This document shows positions 33,458-35,235 of a stretch of DNA of 35,235 bases, piece after piece. The stretch is from Prolixibacteraceae bacterium (GTDB lineage: Bacteria; Bacteroidota; Bacteroidia; Bacteroidales; Prolixibacteraceae): NCBI GenBank assembly GCA_027858715.1, contig JAQICD010000005.1:1-35235 (forward strand). The letters are read 5' to 3'. Under the pieces are notes generated by a model. It did not search any database. It was not told the DNA's origin and saw nothing but the letters and a program-made list of their open reading frames with translations. Positions within the stretch are counted from its first letter, which is position 1. Each line of letters opens with the position of its first letter. The position numbers and the translations under genes were made by a program.

Positions 33458-35235
33458 ATGAAACTTCTTTCAAGGTTTATATGGCTTATTGTTGGCATAC
33501 TTATCATTGTTGCTACGGGAATTGTATTTTTCCAAATCAAAGCTTCAAATGAATTTGAACAGATTAAAAGTTCCATTAAAGAAGAATACGATGTTCAGGT
33601 AGATAAAATGTTGGCAATTGACCCACACAGTATTGGAGAATTCTCATCGTGGATGTCGGAAATGATGAATACACAAGCCACAAAGCTTTTTCTTCTCAAT
33701 CAAGGACAAAACACCGAGTTCATAGAAGATTATCTGCTTGATGATATTTTAATCTATCATAAAGTAGATGCAGTTTGGCTTTACAATGAAGATGGTGATT
33801 TGTTACATCACACATCACCCGAAAACACACCACGCAAAAACATGCCCATTCCTAAAAGCGAAATACAAGAAACGCTGACTACAGGAAAAATTAATGCTTT
33901 TTATGCGAAACATAATAATGCGTTCTTTTATTACCTCGGAAGCAGAATACTATCAGGTAATAACACGATTGGATTTTTGGTAATGACTTCTGAATTAGAT
34001 CATCGCTGGACTGATAAATACATGGCTTCTATAAACAATTCAGTTATTAGTTTTGAATCAGCAAATACCCCTTTGTCTGAAATTAGCAACAAAACACTTC
34101 GCATTACCCGTAACTTGAAAACATACGACAACAAGAACGCAGCCATACTCAACATCGAATTGCACCTACCCTTTTTATCACTGTGGGAACAAACTAACTC
34201 AAACGACAAATGGATAATGACCGTCTCGTTAGCTATTGTTGTTCTAGTCCTGATAGTTTTCCTAATTCTATGGGTCATCTCTCCTCTAAAAAGAATATCA
34301 TCGTCGCTTGAGAATCATTCTGCCGATGAAATACACAGCCTGTCTTCTGGTAAAACCGAAATGAACGAAATAGCAAGAATGATAGCTGACTATTATAGAA
34401 AAACTGACGAACTCGAGGCTAGTGAAAGTGTTAAACGATACATTATTGATGAAGCCCAGGTTGGTATTATTATATGCGATACAAAAACCAGCTTAATTAA
34501 CACAACCAATCCATATGCCTGTCGATTAGCCGGCTTACCCGAAGAAGCAATTATTGGCAACATCGTTTACAGCTTTTTGCCCGAAACCGACACAAAACAT
34601 AATAAAAAAGAAAGCTACGAAAGTGTTTTAACAGGAAACAAGGGAGAACTACCTATACTTTTAACTCATACCAAAATGATGATGAGTGGACAAACAGTCA
34701 TCATGTACACTTTTGTTGACCTTAGCGAAATAAAACAGCTAAGAGACAAACTTAAAGAAGAAAAGAAGAAGCTAAGTCTTGCCGTTGAAAACTCTGGACT
34801 GATTTTCTGCGAATATAACTTTGAAACTGATGATATTTTAATCGATAAAAACCTGGACTTTATCACACTGGGCAAAAACAACAACATCGGTAAAAACATA
34901 ATCGACAATATTGCTGAAAATGACAGAAAAAGAATTATTGAAAAGTTTGAAATTATAGATTACGGTAAAAAAGATACACTAACGGTTGAATTCAGGGTCA
35001 ATCATCCATCTCGTGGCATTATCTGGCTCAATGTTTCAATTTTAATTACTAAACGTAATAGCGACGGGAATCCGCTTCAGTTAATTGGACTTATCGAAGA
35101 TATTACAGAAAGATTAAATATTCAGCAAGAACTCATAAAAGCCAAAGAAAAAGCCGAAGAATCGGATCGTATGAAGTCGTCGTACCTGGGCAATATGAGT
35201 CATAAAATACGTACGCCACTTAACACAATCGTTGG
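33458..35235 (+). CDS. PAS-domain sensor histidine kinase, partial (cut by the window end)
   Basis: Open from the ATG at 33458 to the last base: 592 codons plus two bases, with no stop. Order: TM1 (about 8-24), periplasmic sensor region (about 25-250), TM2 (about 251-274, ending WVISPLKR), HAMP-like helical region, PAS domain 1 (about 327-430, [15 protein letters not shown]), a coiled-coil (about 428-443, [15 protein letters not shown]), PAS domain 2 (about 445-560, ending [11 protein letters not shown]), and the start of a HisKA domain with phosphoacceptor His582 in [10 protein letters not shown]. The residue after the His is Lys583, where nearly all such kinases have Glu or Asp. The catalytic ATPase domain, and any receiver, lie beyond the window. 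Whether the partner is the tail-anchored receiver upstream is not shown. Confidence 0.88.
   Translation, partial: MKLLSRFIWLIVGILIIVATGIVFFQIKASNEFEQIKSSIKEEYDVQVDKMLAIDPHSIGEFSSWMSEMMNTQATKLFLLNQGQNTEFIEDYLLDDILIYHKVDAVWLYNEDGDLLHHTSPENTPRKNMPIPKSEIQETLTTGKINAFYAKHNNAFFYYLGSRILSGNNTIGFLVMTSELDHRWTDKYMASINNSVISFESANTPLSEISNKTLRITRNLKTYDNKNAAILNIELHLPFLSLWEQTNSNDKWIMTVSLAIVVLVLIVFLILWVISPLKRISSSLENHSADEIHSLSSGKTEMNEIARMIADYYRKTDELEASESVKRYIIDEAQVGIIICDTKTSLINTTNPYACRLAGLPEEAIIGNIVYSFLPETDTKHNKKESYESVLTGNKGELPILLTHTKMMMSGQTVIMYTFVDLSEIKQLRDKLKEEKKKLSLAVENSGLIFCEYNFETDDILIDKNLDFITLGKNNNIGKNIIDNIAENDRKRIIEKFEIIDYGKKDTLTVEFRVNHPSRGIIWLNVSILITKRNSDGNPLQLIGLIEDITERLNIQQELIKAKEKAEESDRMKSSYLGNMSHKIRTPLNTIV

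Noticed and set aside
1-35235. CRISPR arrays, insertion sequences, tRNA or rRNA genes, phage or integrase genes
   Set aside because: I looked for direct repeats with spacers, transposase motifs, terminal inverted repeats and cloverleaf-like tRNA ends and saw none that I could support.

Overview
This window looks like a chromosomal segment from a Bacteroidota (Bacteroidetes) bacterium, most likely a free-living or marine Bacteroidales/Marinilabiliales relative. The lineage call rests on two SusC/SusD outer-membrane pairs, IPT/TIG glycan-binding lipoproteins, lipoprotein signals with acidic residues after the Cys, a DUF4294 protein, a TGS-domain/uridine-kinase fusion, ribosomal protein S16 with a long C-terminal tail, a DAHP synthase-chorismate mutase fusion, several promoters of the -33 TTTG / -7 TAnnTTTG type, and an almost complete lack of Shine-Dalgarno sequences. 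The finer taxonomic placement is inference.

Layout. 1-307: the end of a LysM cell-wall protein. 564-5375: a SusC/SusD pair with no enzyme genes beside it, converging through a shared terminator on an M16 zinc protease (8352-5464, minus). 8591-16719: housekeeping and envelope genes. These are a TGS-uridine kinase, a metallo-beta-lactamase-fold hydrolase plus protein-isoaspartate methyltransferase pair, a Gfo/Idh-like protein of unknown role, a polyprenyl-phosphate sugar transferase, a DUF4294 protein, an arginine deiminase and a SpoU RNA methylase. 16803-18102: rpsP with a repeat tail, and hsp20. 18374-20670: an aromatic amino-acid operon (prephenate dehydrogenase, then DAHP synthase-chorismate mutase). 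20718-22013: an S37-type serine peptidase. 32021-22172 (minus): a polysaccharide utilization locus, susC-susD-two surface glycan-binding lipoproteins-GH26, probably for beta-mannan. 32777-35235: a membrane-anchored receiver-domain protein followed by a hybrid-type or classical sensor kinase cut by the window edge.

The most interesting element is in the gap before tyrA. A well-formed promoter (18374-18404) is followed by a 22-codon ORF (18459-18527) with eight consecutive aromatic codons (Tyr-Phe-Tyr-Phe-Tyr-Tyr-Tyr-Phe). Next comes a Rho-independent terminator (18563-18592), and its left arm can instead pair with the end of the leader ORF. This is the layout of ribosome-mediated transcription attenuation responding to Tyr/Phe supply. 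It explains how the two-gene aromatic operon would be controlled.

Other points worth a look are a terminator inside the mannan operon just before GH26, the nine-residue tandem repeat tail of S16, the tail-anchored receiver protein, the His-Lys (rather than His-Glu) H-box of the kinase, and an unusually strong Shine-Dalgarno in front of hsp20.
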